NCBI GenBank assembly: GCA_965267335.1
Contig: OZ253953.1
Location: 558,001-622,000, forward strand
DNA from: G965267335 sp965267335
GTDB lineage: Bacteria; Bacteroidota; Bacteroidia; Cytophagales; JAAEPT01
Direction of reading: 5' to 3'
DNA: 64,000 bases
The notes under the pieces: model-generated
Database searches by the model: none
Told to the model about the DNA's origin: nothing
The model's input: the letters and a program-made list of their open reading frames with translations, nothing else
Shown: piece after piece, positions 1 through 8,717 of the stretch
How positions within the stretch are numbered: the stretch's first letter is position 1
How the letters are laid out: every line of letters begins with the position of its first letter
Position numbers and translations under genes: made by a program

Positions 1-1
1 T

Positions 2-364
2 TACATCGACCCTTTCTTAGTCAATGGTATTTCTTATTATCGTTTGAAACAAGTGGACTTCAACAATGACTTTAGCTATAGCCCACTCGTATCCATAAAA
101 GAACTGGTTGAGGATAACGATATAATTATAAGCCCGAATCCCGCAAAGACTAATTTTAGTTTAATATTTAACAAGCCTCCGTCAAAGGAGGTTTCCTATA
201 CCATTTCAGATATCTCTGGTAAAGTTGTAAATGTCGGTGTGATTCAAACAGCGGGTAGTAAAATTTCTGAAAAATTTGATTGTACCTCATTAGCAGCGGG
301 AATCTATCTGGTACAAATTAAGCTAGACAATAAATTAATCGTGAAAAGATTGATTGTTGATTGA
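2..364 (+). CDS. C-terminal end of a T9SS-secreted protein (5' end outside window)
   Basis: The reading frame is open from base 2, so the gene enters from outside the window; the TTG at 44 is internal. The first visible residues read GISYYRLKQVDFNNDF, the end of a fibronectin-III-like module that often precedes the sorting domain in Bacteroidota exoproteins. It is followed by the type A sorting domain: a SPNPAK motif near the start, a beta-rich stretch, LAAGIYLVQI and a basic last strand ending LIVKRLIVD. The domain directs export through the type IX secretion system and attachment to the cell surface or release. The catalytic or binding part lies upstream and cannot be seen. Confidence 0.85.
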   Translation, partial: YIDPFLVNGISYYRLKQVDFNNDFSYSPLVSIKELVEDNDIIISPNPAKTNFSLIFNKPPSKEVSYTISDISGKVVNVGVIQTAGSKISEKFDCTSLAAGIYLVQIKLDNKLIVKRLIVD

Positions 365-452
365 TATTGCGGAGTTTACAAAATCCATTAATCCGTCTAT
401 AGTTATGATGTCGTTTCATCTAGGAATATGTTGATTATAGACTTGAAATAGT

Positions 453-1490
453 TTAATTAAGGATATTTGTTTTGACAGGGGTCTCAAGTACCTTCTCAAT
501 CATCCTTATCACTTCCAGTGCCTCTTCGGGTTTTACCATTAATTGTTCGCCTTCCCTTATGGCTTCAAAAACGTTCTCATAAAACATATAATAGGTTCCC
601 TTGCGGGTAGGAACAGTAGCTTCTTCTTTGGTGTTTCTATTGACAATCACACCGTAGTTTTCCGGTTTCTCGATGCCCAAATTTTCCCAGTCTATTACTG
701 GATTATCGAGTTGCTGCTCCTGTGGATCCATTCCATATTTGATATAGGATTCATCTCTTCCCTGAATCATATAAACAGGGCCGGGTTCTTTAGAAAACAT
801 ATCGGAAGACAATACAACTTTAAAGTCTTTGTATTGCATAATGATTTTGAAGTAATCAATGACCTTACTGTTTCTTCTTTGAATTTGTAGGTCTGCTTCC
901 ATCGACTCAGGATCACCCACCATTACTCTACATTGATCGATGAGATGCGAGCCTAAGTCATAAAGCAAACCTGCGCCATCATAATCTCCTTCTTTCCATT
1001 TTTTGGGGCCTATTTCCGGACGATATCTGGGAATACTCATATGAATCTCTTCGATAGGACCAAAGTCATGATAGGTCAGTAGATAACGCAATGTTTTATA
1101 GCCGCCATCAAGCCTCCTGTTCTGAAAAACGGCCAGGATCAGATTTGCCGCTTCTGCCATCTGAATTAATTCTTCGGCTTCGCTACTGGTTGTTGTAAAT
1201 GGTTTTTCAACCACGATATGTTTACCGGCAAGCAAGGCTTGTTTCGCCATGGTGTAGTGAAGGTGAGGTGGAGTATTAACCACGATCAATTCTATTTCCT
1301 GATCCTCTAAAAGTTCCTCATAGGATCTCACAATTTTAGCATCAGGATATAATTCTTGAGAGGTATTTTTTGTTCTTTCCAGTATGGATTTCAAAATGAA
1401 TTGATCGCTCTTCTCAATAAACGGGGCATGAAAAACGCGTCCGCTCAATCCAAAAGATGCTAGTCCTACGGAAATGGGTTTGGTACTCAT
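453..1490 (-). CDS. Gfo/Idh/MocA family NAD(P)-dependent oxidoreductase
   Basis: A 345-residue protein of normal length for the family. The N-terminal Rossmann fold starts at about residue 7, with a degenerate glycine motif GLASFGLSGRVFHAPF. The family signature EKPF is at residues 95-98. The C-terminal alpha/beta domain carries GAGLLYDLGSHLIDQ (about 172-186), with the usual Asp and His at about 178 and 182. Such enzymes oxidise or reduce sugars, inositols or related polyols with NAD(H) or NADP(H); the substrate cannot be read from sequence. It is a single gene that converges on the T9SS gene fragment to its left, with tRNA genes upstream. Confidence 0.9.
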   Translation of the reverse strand: MSTKPISVGLASFGLSGRVFHAPFIEKSDQFILKSILERTKNTSQELYPDAKIVRSYEELLEDQEIELIVVNTPPHLHYTMAKQALLAGKHIVVEKPFTTTSSEAEELIQMAEAANLILAVFQNRRLDGGYKTLRYLLTYHDFGPIEEIHMSIPRYRPEIGPKKWKEGDYDGAGLLYDLGSHLIDQCRVMVGDPESMEADLQIQRRNSKVIDYFKIIMQYKDFKVVLSSDMFSKEPGPVYMIQGRDESYIKYGMDPQEQQLDNPVIDWENLGIEKPENYGVIVNRNTKEEATVPTRKGTYYMFYENVFEAIREGEQLMVKPEEALEVIRMIEKVLETPVKTNILN

Positions 1491-1589
1491 AGTGCTGTGG
1501 TTTCTGGCAATATGAGGGATTTAGAAGGAATTGTGAAATAAATATGATTTGAAAATGCTTTTGATTGGAAAAATAGGGTGGATAAAAAA

Positions 1590-1674
1590 TACTCGGAGTG
1601 GGACTTGAACCCACACGGCCGCAATGGCCACAGGATTTTAAGTCCTGCGTGTCTACCAATTCCACCATCCGAGC
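1590..1674 (-). tRNA. tRNA-Leu (anticodon UAA)
   Basis: Read on the minus strand, an 85-nt cloverleaf is closed by GCTCGGA paired with TCCGAGT. The anticodon arm is CAGGA-CTTAAAA-TCCTG, giving anticodon UAA (leucine, UUA/UUG codons). A long variable arm is present, as expected for a class II leucine tRNA, and the T arm contains the GTTCAAGTCC-type loop. CCA is not encoded. It lies 62 bp from tRNA-Gly in the same orientation, and the two are probably co-transcribed. Confidence 0.96.
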
Positions 1675-1736
1675 AGAAGCTGTTTTGAGCAGCTTGGTAA
1701 TTTCATTAGGCCATGAAAGATTAGCCCATAAAAAAG

Positions 1737-1809
<73 letters not shown>

Positions 1810-1999
1810 AATAATTTAAACAGATTGATTCTGCTTAAAAATCCGACTTCTATTTGAAGCGGACTGCAAAAATAATACTAGTCCACTAATAAACAATATC
1901 TCTGACAAGATTTTTACACTTATTCATTCTCTCAACACACTTACTCATATACCGATTATAGAGTGTTCTGACCAAAGTACCTTTAAATAAAAAAGAGAC

Positions 2000-2518
2000 A
2001 TGAAAACGATAATCACATCCACCTTAGCCCTGTTCATTTTTTCCACAATGGGATTTGCTCAAGCAAACACGGAATTAATCAATGACATCAAAAAAGAATT
2101 TGAACGGATCAACAATTTAACCAACCTCGAAATCAAAGATATTGATACCGGTTGCGGGTGTGGTTGCGGGGGCGTAACTGCCTACTATCACAATGGTGTA
2201 TTAGTAAAAGTTGTTGACTATTACGGCCATCCCGAAAGCTCAGAAATCACTGAATTCTATTACAAAAACGGTGAACTGATTTTCGTCTATGATGAATTGG
2301 AGACCTTCAGGTTTGAAAAAGGTATTGATGGTGACTATGTAGGCTACACCGAAGATAAATCAGAAGGCCGTTATTACTTCAACGGCAACTCTCTGGTGAC
2401 AAAATCTATTGATGGCAATGTCGAAAATTACGTTTCAGACGACATTGAAAAAGTTCTATTAACTATCTCAGAAGATAATCTCATGATGTTGAGCAATCAG
2501 ATTGCTTTGCAAGAATAA
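2000..2518 (+). CDS. Secreted protein of unknown function with a Cys-Gly cluster
   Basis: A 172-residue protein with an N-terminal signal peptide (MKTIITSTLALFIFSTMGFAQA). After it, residues about 50-57 read TGCGCGCGG, a run of three cysteines spaced by glycines that could bind a metal or form disulfides. The rest is rich in Tyr, Asp and Glu, with short beta-strand-like repeats (YYHNGVLVKVVDYYG, FYYKNGELIFVYDE) that resemble MORN/WG-type strand pairs. I do not recognise a named family. It stands alone, convergent with the phosphatase gene, whose stop codon is 2 bp away. Confidence 0.75.
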   Translation: MKTIITSTLALFIFSTMGFAQANTELINDIKKEFERINNLTNLEIKDIDTGCGCGCGGVTAYYHNGVLVKVVDYYGHPESSEITEFYYKNGELIFVYDELETFRFEKGIDGDYVGYTEDKSEGRYYFNGNSLVTKSIDGNVENYVSDDIEKVLLTISEDNLMMLSNQIALQE

Positions 2519-2520
2519 CC

Positions 2521-4203
2521 CTAAATTTTTATTCCTATGACTAGCATGTCGTCAACCTGGTCGTGGCCCTTCATCCAGCGGTTAATTTGTTCTTCAAGTT
2601 GCTGGTGTTGGGCCGCAGCCGGTTTATCAGCAATCGATATGAGTAGTTCCCTCAGTTTTCGATAGGAAAATTTCTTTTCTTTTGTCCCTCCGAACTGATC
2701 GGCATATCCATCGGTGAAAATATAAATGCAATCTCCTTCTTCGATGTTCAACACGTGGTTTGTAAAAGGGTTGTTGTCCTTGCCAAAATAACTTGCAATA
2801 GGCTGACGATCGCCTTTGAACTTTTCCAGTTCTCCATTACGAACACGATACAGTGGATTAAAAGCACCTGAAAATTCTAGAGACTTCTTGTTTTTATTGA
2901 CAGCAACCAATGCCATATCCATACCGTCTTTTGCCTCATCATCTGCTCCTGTCTGCTTCAACGCACTTATTACTTCTTTTCTCAAGTTGAAAAGTATTTC
3001 GGCTGGTGTGTTTTTGCCTTCCACGTGCACTGTCTGGTTGAGCAATGTATTACCAATCATACTCATAAAAGCTCCGGGAACTCCGTGTCCGGTGCAGTCA
3101 ACTGCAGCAATAAACACTTTATCCTCAGTTTCAGCATACCAATAAAAATCTCCACTGACGATATCTCTTGGCTTGTACAGTATGAAGCTATCGGTAAAAT
3201 GTTGGTTCAACTCCTTTTGATCTGGAAGTATGGCTTCCTGAATCTTTTTCGCATAGTTGATGCTATCAAGAATTTGGGTGTTTTTCCTTTCAATGGTTTC
3301 TTTCTGGCCTTTAATCTTGAAATTGGTTTTTCTTTTTTGAATATAACCGTAAATAATAAAGACCAGCATAAGTCCGCTAATCGCCAGCGCAATGGTTAAA
3401 ATGGTGTTTTTCTGTGATTTCAGTTTGGATTCGCGTTCTGCTTTCTCTCTCAGCAGTGCATGTCTTTCCTTTTCCATTCTGGTCAACTTCTCCTTCTCCT
3501 CCAGTAAATCCTTATAGACCTTCTCATTCCTTTTCTCGGTGATCAGCTCGACCTTGGTTGAGTTGGGATAGTGCTTCAAATAATAGTCAAACGCTTCTAC
3601 CGTATTTACTTTATCTACGGAGTCGTAAACCAGCTCTTCTAATGCCTTGTAGGCAGATTCCAATTGTGATGACTCCGGATAATTATCTATGAATCGCTGC
3701 ATGGCTCCAATTGTAGCTTCTGATTTCGCAAGACTAAATGCCAGCTGATTTCTAATATTTTCAGCGGTTGCTTTGTTTTCAGCATCCTGAAAACTTTCCA
3801 GGTAACGGTCCATTGCAGAAACAGTGTTAGAATCCATATAGCTTTCCAACAATAGGTCTTCCAGTTGGAGCTTCAAATCCAAAATATCCTTGAAAGAAAT
3901 TTGCTGCTCCTTCAGGTCTTCTTTATTATCTCTCCTTTTAAGATCAAATTCTTCTTTGGCCAGAGCCGCATGATTATAGGCTTGCTCCAGGTTGAAAAAC
4001 TCATAGTCAGGATTGGAATATACTTTGGCCAAGCCATAGTTGGATGCGGAACTCACATAGTTCTCCTTAATAACCTCATGAAATATATCCGCTGCTTTTT
4101 CTAAATTGGCCTTGGCAAGCATACGAAATCCTTTATCAACTTTTCCGGCATACGCTGAGTTGAGTGCTAGGAGAACAAATAGTAAGACAGCCTTTATTTT
4201 CAT
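2521..4203 (-). CDS. Membrane-anchored SpoIIE-type PP2C serine/threonine phosphatase
   Basis: A 560-residue protein. A signal peptide (residues 1-20) is followed by about 240 residues of helical, TPR-like repeats, a charged coiled coil (about 230-265), one membrane segment (267-288) and a cytoplasmic PP2C-type phosphatase domain from about residue 330. The domain carries SGDFYW (350-355) and DCTGHGVPGAFMS (369-381), and near the end FTDGYADQFGG, which supply the metal-binding aspartates. Such phosphatases dephosphorylate STAS-domain antagonists in partner-switching circuits that control sigma factors or other outputs. No STAS gene is next to it. A RsbW-like kinase lies in the window at 17.7 kb, but a link is only an inference. 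Monocistronic. Confidence 0.9.
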   Translation of the reverse strand: MKIKAVLLFVLLALNSAYAGKVDKGFRMLAKANLEKAADIFHEVIKENYVSSASNYGLAKVYSNPDYEFFNLEQAYNHAALAKEEFDLKRRDNKEDLKEQQISFKDILDLKLQLEDLLLESYMDSNTVSAMDRYLESFQDAENKATAENIRNQLAFSLAKSEATIGAMQRFIDNYPESSQLESAYKALEELVYDSVDKVNTVEAFDYYLKHYPNSTKVELITEKRNEKVYKDLLEEKEKLTRMEKERHALLREKAERESKLKSQKNTILTIALAISGLMLVFIIYGYIQKRKTNFKIKGQKETIERKNTQILDSINYAKKIQEAILPDQKELNQHFTDSFILYKPRDIVSGDFYWYAETEDKVFIAAVDCTGHGVPGAFMSMIGNTLLNQTVHVEGKNTPAEILFNLRKEVISALKQTGADDEAKDGMDMALVAVNKNKKSLEFSGAFNPLYRVRNGELEKFKGDRQPIASYFGKDNNPFTNHVLNIEEGDCIYIFTDGYADQFGGTKEKKFSYRKLRELLISIADKPAAAQHQQLEEQINRWMKGHDQVDDMLVIGIKI

Positions 4204-4283
4204 GTAAAAAGTATAGCCAAGTATTACAAAGCTACGCTTAAAATTCGTGCGAAAAACTCTGATTATAAAAATTTTAAACTGAA

Positions 4284-5285
4284 ATGTCGGAAAACCTCAT
4301 TTCCATAATAATGACTGTACGAAATGGTGAGCTTTATCTCAAAGATTGTTTGGAAAGTATCATCAATCAATCATATGAAAACTGGGAATTAGTCGTAGTC
4401 AACAACCAAAGCTCTGATTCGACTCAGGAAATTATTGATTCCTACAATAATGAGCCCAGAATCCGGCCTCTGTATAATTCTGGAACGCCTAATATTCCCT
4501 CGGCTCTGCATCTGGCCATTGAAAACATAAATGGAAAGTATATCACGAGAATGGATGCTGATGATCTTATGCCAGAATACAAACTGGATGTTCTTCTTTC
4601 CGGGCTTAAAAATGATAACGAAGTGGCTGTTGGTTTAGTCAAGTACTTTTCTAATAGTGGTGTTAAAAAAGGGTATGCAAGTTATGAGCAATGGCTTAAT
4701 CAAAACTTACTTTCCTCAAACCCTTACTCTGGGATATATAAAGAATGCATTATTCCTGCCCCTGGTTGGTTGATGGCACGCAGTACCTTTGAGTCAATCG
4801 GGGGAATTGATCCACAAGCTATTCCGGAAGACTACGACCTGGCATTTCGTTGTTATCAGCACAAAATTCAAATCAAACCGGTGAACGAAATTGTCCACTA
4901 TTGGAGAGACTACGAAACACGCAACTCCAGGCACGACCCGGATTATCAGGACAACAATTTCTTTGAGTTAAAAGTAAAGTACTTCTTGAAGATAGATCAT
5001 GATCCGGATAAGCCTTTGATTCTATGGGGTGCAGGGAAAAAGGGTAAAGAAGTCGCGCAGCTGTTAATTAGTAAAGGCATAGACTTTTTATGGATCACCG
5101 ATAATCAAAACAAGATCGGTAAAAATATTTATGGTAAAATAATTCATGACACTAAGTCATTATTGGATTACGATGAATTTCAGGTCATCACCGTAATTTC
5201 TTCGCCAACAGAGCAAACCTATATTAAATCCATTGAAGAAAAACTCAACGCTTCTAAAAACTGTTCTTTCTTTGGCTTTTGTTAA
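4284..5285 (+). CDS. Family 2 glycosyltransferase with a C-terminal Rossmann-like domain
   Basis: A 333-residue protein. Residues 5-230 form a GT-A fold: SIIMTVRNG at the start, NNQSSDST at 40-47 and the metal-binding DADD at 91-94, followed by the acceptor-side PEDYDLAFR motif. It should transfer a sugar from a nucleotide-sugar donor in the cytoplasm. Residues about 240-333 are an added domain starting LILWGAGKKGKEVAQLL, which looks like the N-terminal nucleotide-binding half of sugar acetyltransferase or dehydrogenase proteins. First gene of a loose plus-strand run (4284-7721). The ATG at 4284 is preceded by an A-rich leader with no clear Shine-Dalgarno site. Confidence 0.9.
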   Translation: MSENLISIIMTVRNGELYLKDCLESIINQSYENWELVVVNNQSSDSTQEIIDSYNNEPRIRPLYNSGTPNIPSALHLAIENINGKYITRMDADDLMPEYKLDVLLSGLKNDNEVAVGLVKYFSNSGVKKGYASYEQWLNQNLLSSNPYSGIYKECIIPAPGWLMARSTFESIGGIDPQAIPEDYDLAFRCYQHKIQIKPVNEIVHYWRDYETRNSRHDPDYQDNNFFELKVKYFLKIDHDPDKPLILWGAGKKGKEVAQLLISKGIDFLWITDNQNKIGKNIYGKIIHDTKSLLDYDEFQVITVISSPTEQTYIKSIEEKLNASKNCSFFGFC

Positions 5286-5316
5286 TATCGAGAAGAACAA
5301 ATAACTTAAACCTGTG

Positions 5317-6000
5317 ATGGAAATCAATGAGGAAATTCTGCAGTCAAAAACGTTTCATGTCAGTCAACTGAGTGTTGATGCAAAAATGACTTTGATTGAG
5401 CAAAACAACTTAACAAATAATCCTGACTTGTTGAATGACATACAGGTTTCACTCAACCAAGACCTCCAATCTATTGCTGGTTTAAAGGGCTTGCATAGGT
5501 TAGGTTACAAATCAACGGAAAGTGGAGATCTTTTTAGAATTGAGCCAAATCTTCAGTCTTGGTTTACAACGGTTTTCGGAACAATAGTCGGTTTTATAAT
5601 GATGTATTTCACAGCCCCAAAGGTGGTTGCTTCGTTTTTCATTCCCGGGGTCGCTGATTTTAATATATTTTTCATTGTTGGAACAGTCATTCAATCTTTG
5701 ATCGCTTATGCAGGATTTCGATACGCACTATCCAGTTTGGATAATCTGGTTCGCAACGTTAGCTTTCATATTAACTCTGAAAACGGTAGTATAAAATATT
5801 CTATCAATGATAATCTTAAATCGACCTCCGGCCATATTTACTCACCAGAGCAGTTGGTAATAACTCAGAATGGCAGAATTAGTGTACTTTCAGTAAAAGA
5901 AGACGAAAATCTAATTCCCCTATTAAAGGGTAGTTCTACTATTCATGAACAAATATTAATTAACGTCAAAAATCATTTTTCAGACTATTTAAACAATTGA
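5317..6000 (+). CDS. Membrane protein of unknown function, two predicted membrane segments
   Basis: A 227-residue protein. GTG at 5314 is directly followed by ATG at 5317; I chose the ATG. Residues about 1-85 are polar and helical, then two hydrophobic segments (about 88-108 and 118-140) form a hairpin, followed by a polar C-terminal domain of about 90 residues. No motif is recognised. It sits between the glycosyltransferase and arginase genes with short gaps and is probably co-transcribed, but the context does not reveal a role. Confidence 0.75.
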   Translation: MEINEEILQSKTFHVSQLSVDAKMTLIEQNNLTNNPDLLNDIQVSLNQDLQSIAGLKGLHRLGYKSTESGDLFRIEPNLQSWFTTVFGTIVGFIMMYFTAPKVVASFFIPGVADFNIFFIVGTVIQSLIAYAGFRYALSSLDNLVRNVSFHINSENGSIKYSINDNLKSTSGHIYSPEQLVITQNGRISVLSVKEDENLIPLLKGSSTIHEQILINVKNHFSDYLNN

Positions 6001-6036
6001 TCCGAACCTCGGTTAAATGTTGTTCGTTTTACAATT

Positions 6037-6942
6037 ATGGGATTTGCAGCCAATCAATCAACTGTTGAAATCATTGGGGTGCCATGCGATTTGGGTGCCA
6101 ATATAAGGGGTGCTATGATGGGACCCGCTTCCATTCGTATTGCAGGGTTATTTCACAAATTACGCGCACAAGGTTTGATACTGAAAGATGCCGGGGACAT
6201 TCAGGTACCGATCAAAGGTACTTTCGAAGAGAAAAACCTGGTACAGCAATTGGCAAAAATATGTCAATCACTAAAAGACGCTACGCTCAGAAGTTTCAAT
6301 AATAATCACGTGCCTTTGATTCTTGGTGGTGATCATTCCGTATCCATCGGATCTCTTGCTGCTTACTGTCAACAGTATACACCCAAAAAGTCAGGGCTTA
6401 TCTGGATCGATACACATGCCGATTTAAATACACCCGATAGCTCACCCAGCGGAAATATTCATGGTATGCCTTTGAGTTGTGCGCTCGGAACGGGTTATGC
6501 ACCACTTATTTCACTGTTTGAAAATAAATTCCTCCTACCAGAAAATGTTGTGCTGGTTGGACTCAGAGATATTGATAAACAAGAAGCCATACTATTGAAA
6601 AATAGTGGTGTTCATTACTACACCATGCGTGATATCGATGAAATGGGAATCCAAAAAGTAATGAACGAAATTCAAAGTAAACTCATCAATCAACTGGACA
6701 ATATTCACGTTTCTTTTGATATGGATGTGCTCGACCCAAACGCTGTTCCGGGGGTTAGCACACCTGTTCCCGGTGGGCTCACAATCAGAGAAGCACATTT
6801 AGCACTTGAGCTATTGTATGAATCCGGAAAAATTGTTTCGGCTGATTTTGTTGAATTGAATCCTTTCAAAGATATAAAAGGACAATCCGCTTATATAGCT
6901 GTTGATTTCATTTCTTCTTTGTTCGGAAAACAAATTCTATGA
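6037..6942 (+). CDS. rocF: Arginase (ureohydrolase family)
   Basis: A 301-residue protein, the usual arginase length. All binuclear manganese ligands are present: GGDHSV (His100), DTHADLN (Asp125, His127, Asp129) and SFDMDVLDP (Asp228, Asp230). The arginase-type substrate loop NTPDSSPSGNIHGMPL (131-145) favours arginase (L-arginine to L-ornithine plus urea) over agmatinase or formimidoylglutamase. GVPCDLGANIRGAMMGP at the N-terminus is also arginase-like. The stop overlaps the next start (ATGA), so translation is probably coupled to the downstream epimerase-like gene. Confidence 0.92.
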   Translation: MGFAANQSTVEIIGVPCDLGANIRGAMMGPASIRIAGLFHKLRAQGLILKDAGDIQVPIKGTFEEKNLVQQLAKICQSLKDATLRSFNNNHVPLILGGDHSVSIGSLAAYCQQYTPKKSGLIWIDTHADLNTPDSSPSGNIHGMPLSCALGTGYAPLISLFENKFLLPENVVLVGLRDIDKQEAILLKNSGVHYYTMRDIDEMGIQKVMNEIQSKLINQLDNIHVSFDMDVLDPNAVPGVSTPVPGGLTIREAHLALELLYESGKIVSADFVELNPFKDIKGQSAYIAVDFISSLFGKQIL

Positions 6943-7721
6943 AAAAAACGATCGCTATAATCGGTTGTGGTTGGTTCGGTAAACCATTGGCTTTGGAGCT
7001 TATTGAATCCGGGTATAAAGTCATTGGTTCTAGTACGAGTTCTGAAAAAATAAATCCTCTTCGAAGCGATGGAATAAACGCTCATTTGATATCTGTGAAT
7101 GATTCCGGAGTTCAGGGTGATTTCAGGCCCTTCCTCGAGGCCGAAGTTTTGGTAATCAATATTCCGCCAAGGCGAAAATCAAATGATGTAAGTAAATACA
7201 AAAACAGAATTGAGCATTTGATCAAATTGACCCCTGTTTCCACAAGAATTATATTTGTCAGCTCTACTTCAGTCTATCAAAACACCAATGGTATTGTAGA
7301 TGAGTCTACACAATGTAAACCGACAACTGAATCAGGCAAAGCGTTATTGGATACTGAAAATCTGCTCAAAGTTCGAGCTGCTATAATTCTACGATTTGCC
7401 GGTCTTATCGGACCAAATAGGCCAGCGGGGCGATTTTTGTCAGGAAAAAAGGACATTAATAATGGCAAAGCCCCGGTAAATCTTGTTCATCTAGACGATT
7501 GCATCGCTATCACACAAAAAATAATTGAGGATGATATTACATCAGAAGTTTTTAACGTCTGTTCTTCAGATCATCCCGAGAAACAAGAATATTATGTTCA
7601 AGCCGCTCTTAAAGATGGTTTCGATCCCCCGGAATTTATTGATGAGCTCGTTGATTATAAAATTGTAGATAACAAAAAAGCTTCCGAAATACTTCAACAC
7701 TCATTTCGTTCCATTTATTGA
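6939..7721 (+). CDS. NAD(P)-binding epimerase/dehydratase-like protein (extended SDR, YeeZ-like)
   Basis: A 260-residue protein. The dinucleotide-binding motif IIGCGWFGKPLALELI is at residues 6-21, followed by a beta strand and a VIGSSTS turn. The middle contains FVSSTSVYQN, a Ser...Tyr arrangement as in atypical extended SDRs. The catalytic YxxxK is not intact in the usual form, so the enzyme class is uncertain. The start overlaps the arginase stop by 4 bp. Whether it acts in the same pathway as arginase is unknown. Confidence 0.8.
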   Translation: MKKTIAIIGCGWFGKPLALELIESGYKVIGSSTSSEKINPLRSDGINAHLISVNDSGVQGDFRPFLEAEVLVINIPPRRKSNDVSKYKNRIEHLIKLTPVSTRIIFVSSTSVYQNTNGIVDESTQCKPTTESGKALLDTENLLKVRAAIILRFAGLIGPNRPAGRFLSGKKDINNGKAPVNLVHLDDCIAITQKIIEDDITSEVFNVCSSDHPEKQEYYVQAALKDGFDPPEFIDELVDYKIVDNKKASEILQHSFRSIY

Positions 7722-7748
7722 TTCAGAAGAAATCATGGATAAAGCTAC

Positions 7749-7779
7749 TTTTATGGCAATGTAATTGCTTGTAATTTTG
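7749..7779 (+). promoter_or_regulatory. Possible Bacteroidota-type promoter of the OmpA gene
   Basis: TAATTTTG (7772-7779) matches the -7 element TAnnTTTG and lies 15 bp before the ATG at 7794. A weak -33 match, TTTT, is at 7749-7752. The spacing is close to the usual one, but the -33 box is poor. Confidence 0.35.
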
Positions 7780-7793
7780 TGCGTTATAATCAT

Positions 7794-8717
7794 ATGAGGA
7801 TTTACTTTTTGATCATATTGGTTTTGTATAAACTGGGTGCTTCCGCCCAGGAAGAAGAGTCTCAATATGCTGACATACTGATAGATGCCGGGATGAATTC
7901 CAGACATAATCAAACAGATAAGTTTTATGGTGGATTCGACAAATTCTATCCCATTGCCGTAAAGCCTGAAGTGGTTCTGGGGCACAACAGATATTTTCTT
8001 AGTTTGCCAAAAGGAAGTTATGTAGTTGTTAGTTTCACCGACAATGAAGTCATCGACTTTCCTGGAAAAGATGATCTCTTTATTTCAGAAGTAGGTTGCT
8101 CAGGTGAACACGCCAATGTTTTTGTTTCTACCAATGGCATTCATTTTGAGTTCTTGGGTAGGGTCGATGATTGTGAGGTCAGTTCACTTGATTTGGGTAG
8201 TATTGGTTATAAGGATCCGGTGCGCTATGTTAAAATTGTTGGTCTTGACAGCAAAGGAGGGTCGCCTGGCTTTGATCTTGTTAGCGTCATGGGGCTGCCC
8301 AATTCCAATAAGAAAACCTATGCTTCTATGGATACCATTATCAGCCTGGAACATGAGGAAGTGAAAGACAAAAAGTTTATCCTGGAGAATATATTTTTCG
8401 AAACAAATAGCCACGTGCTGTTGCCGACTTCTACACCATCTCTGAATGATTTAGCTGGACATCTCAAGAGCCATCCAGATATTTCCATTCATATTTCCGG
8501 ACACACAGACAGTATTGGCACCGCGGAGAGTAATCTGAAATTATCCAACCTTCGAGCCAAGTCCGTGAAGGATTATCTCATTGAGCAAGGCATTGACAGT
8601 ATGAGAATCACTTTTGAAGGCAAGGGCGAAACCATGCCGCTGAAAAGCAATGATACTGAAGAAGGTAGAATGAAGAATCGAAGAGTCGAATTTCAAATAA
8701 TCGGCCGTAAAGACTAA
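7794..8717 (+). CDS. OmpA-family protein with an N-terminal beta-sandwich-like domain
   Basis: A 307-residue protein. An upstream in-frame GTG at 7779 is possible, but ATG 7794 starts directly at a signal peptide (MRIYFLIILVLYKLGASAQ). Residues about 25-180 look like a discoidin-type beta domain, ending in a KIVGLDSKGGSPGFDLVSV segment. The C-terminal OmpA domain (about 195-305) has ISGHTDSIGTAESNLKLSNLRAKSV and a terminal NRRVEFQI, the motif that binds meso-diaminopimelate of peptidoglycan. It should link the cell envelope to peptidoglycan. Its stop overlaps the stop of the convergent fadD-like gene by 3 bp. Larger relatives are found at 50.2 and 51.9 kb. Confidence 0.88.
   Translation: MRIYFLIILVLYKLGASAQEEESQYADILIDAGMNSRHNQTDKFYGGFDKFYPIAVKPEVVLGHNRYFLSLPKGSYVVVSFTDNEVIDFPGKDDLFISEVGCSGEHANVFVSTNGIHFEFLGRVDDCEVSSLDLGSIGYKDPVRYVKIVGLDSKGGSPGFDLVSVMGLPNSNKKTYASMDTIISLEHEEVKDKKFILENIFFETNSHVLLPTSTPSLNDLAGHLKSHPDISIHISGHTDSIGTAESNLKLSNLRAKSVKDYLIEQGIDSMRITFEGKGETMPLKSNDTEEGRMKNRRVEFQIIGRKD

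Noticed and set aside
7277..7468. Minus-strand ORF within the epimerase-like gene
   Set aside because: Shadow frame fully inside a well-supported gene on the other strand.
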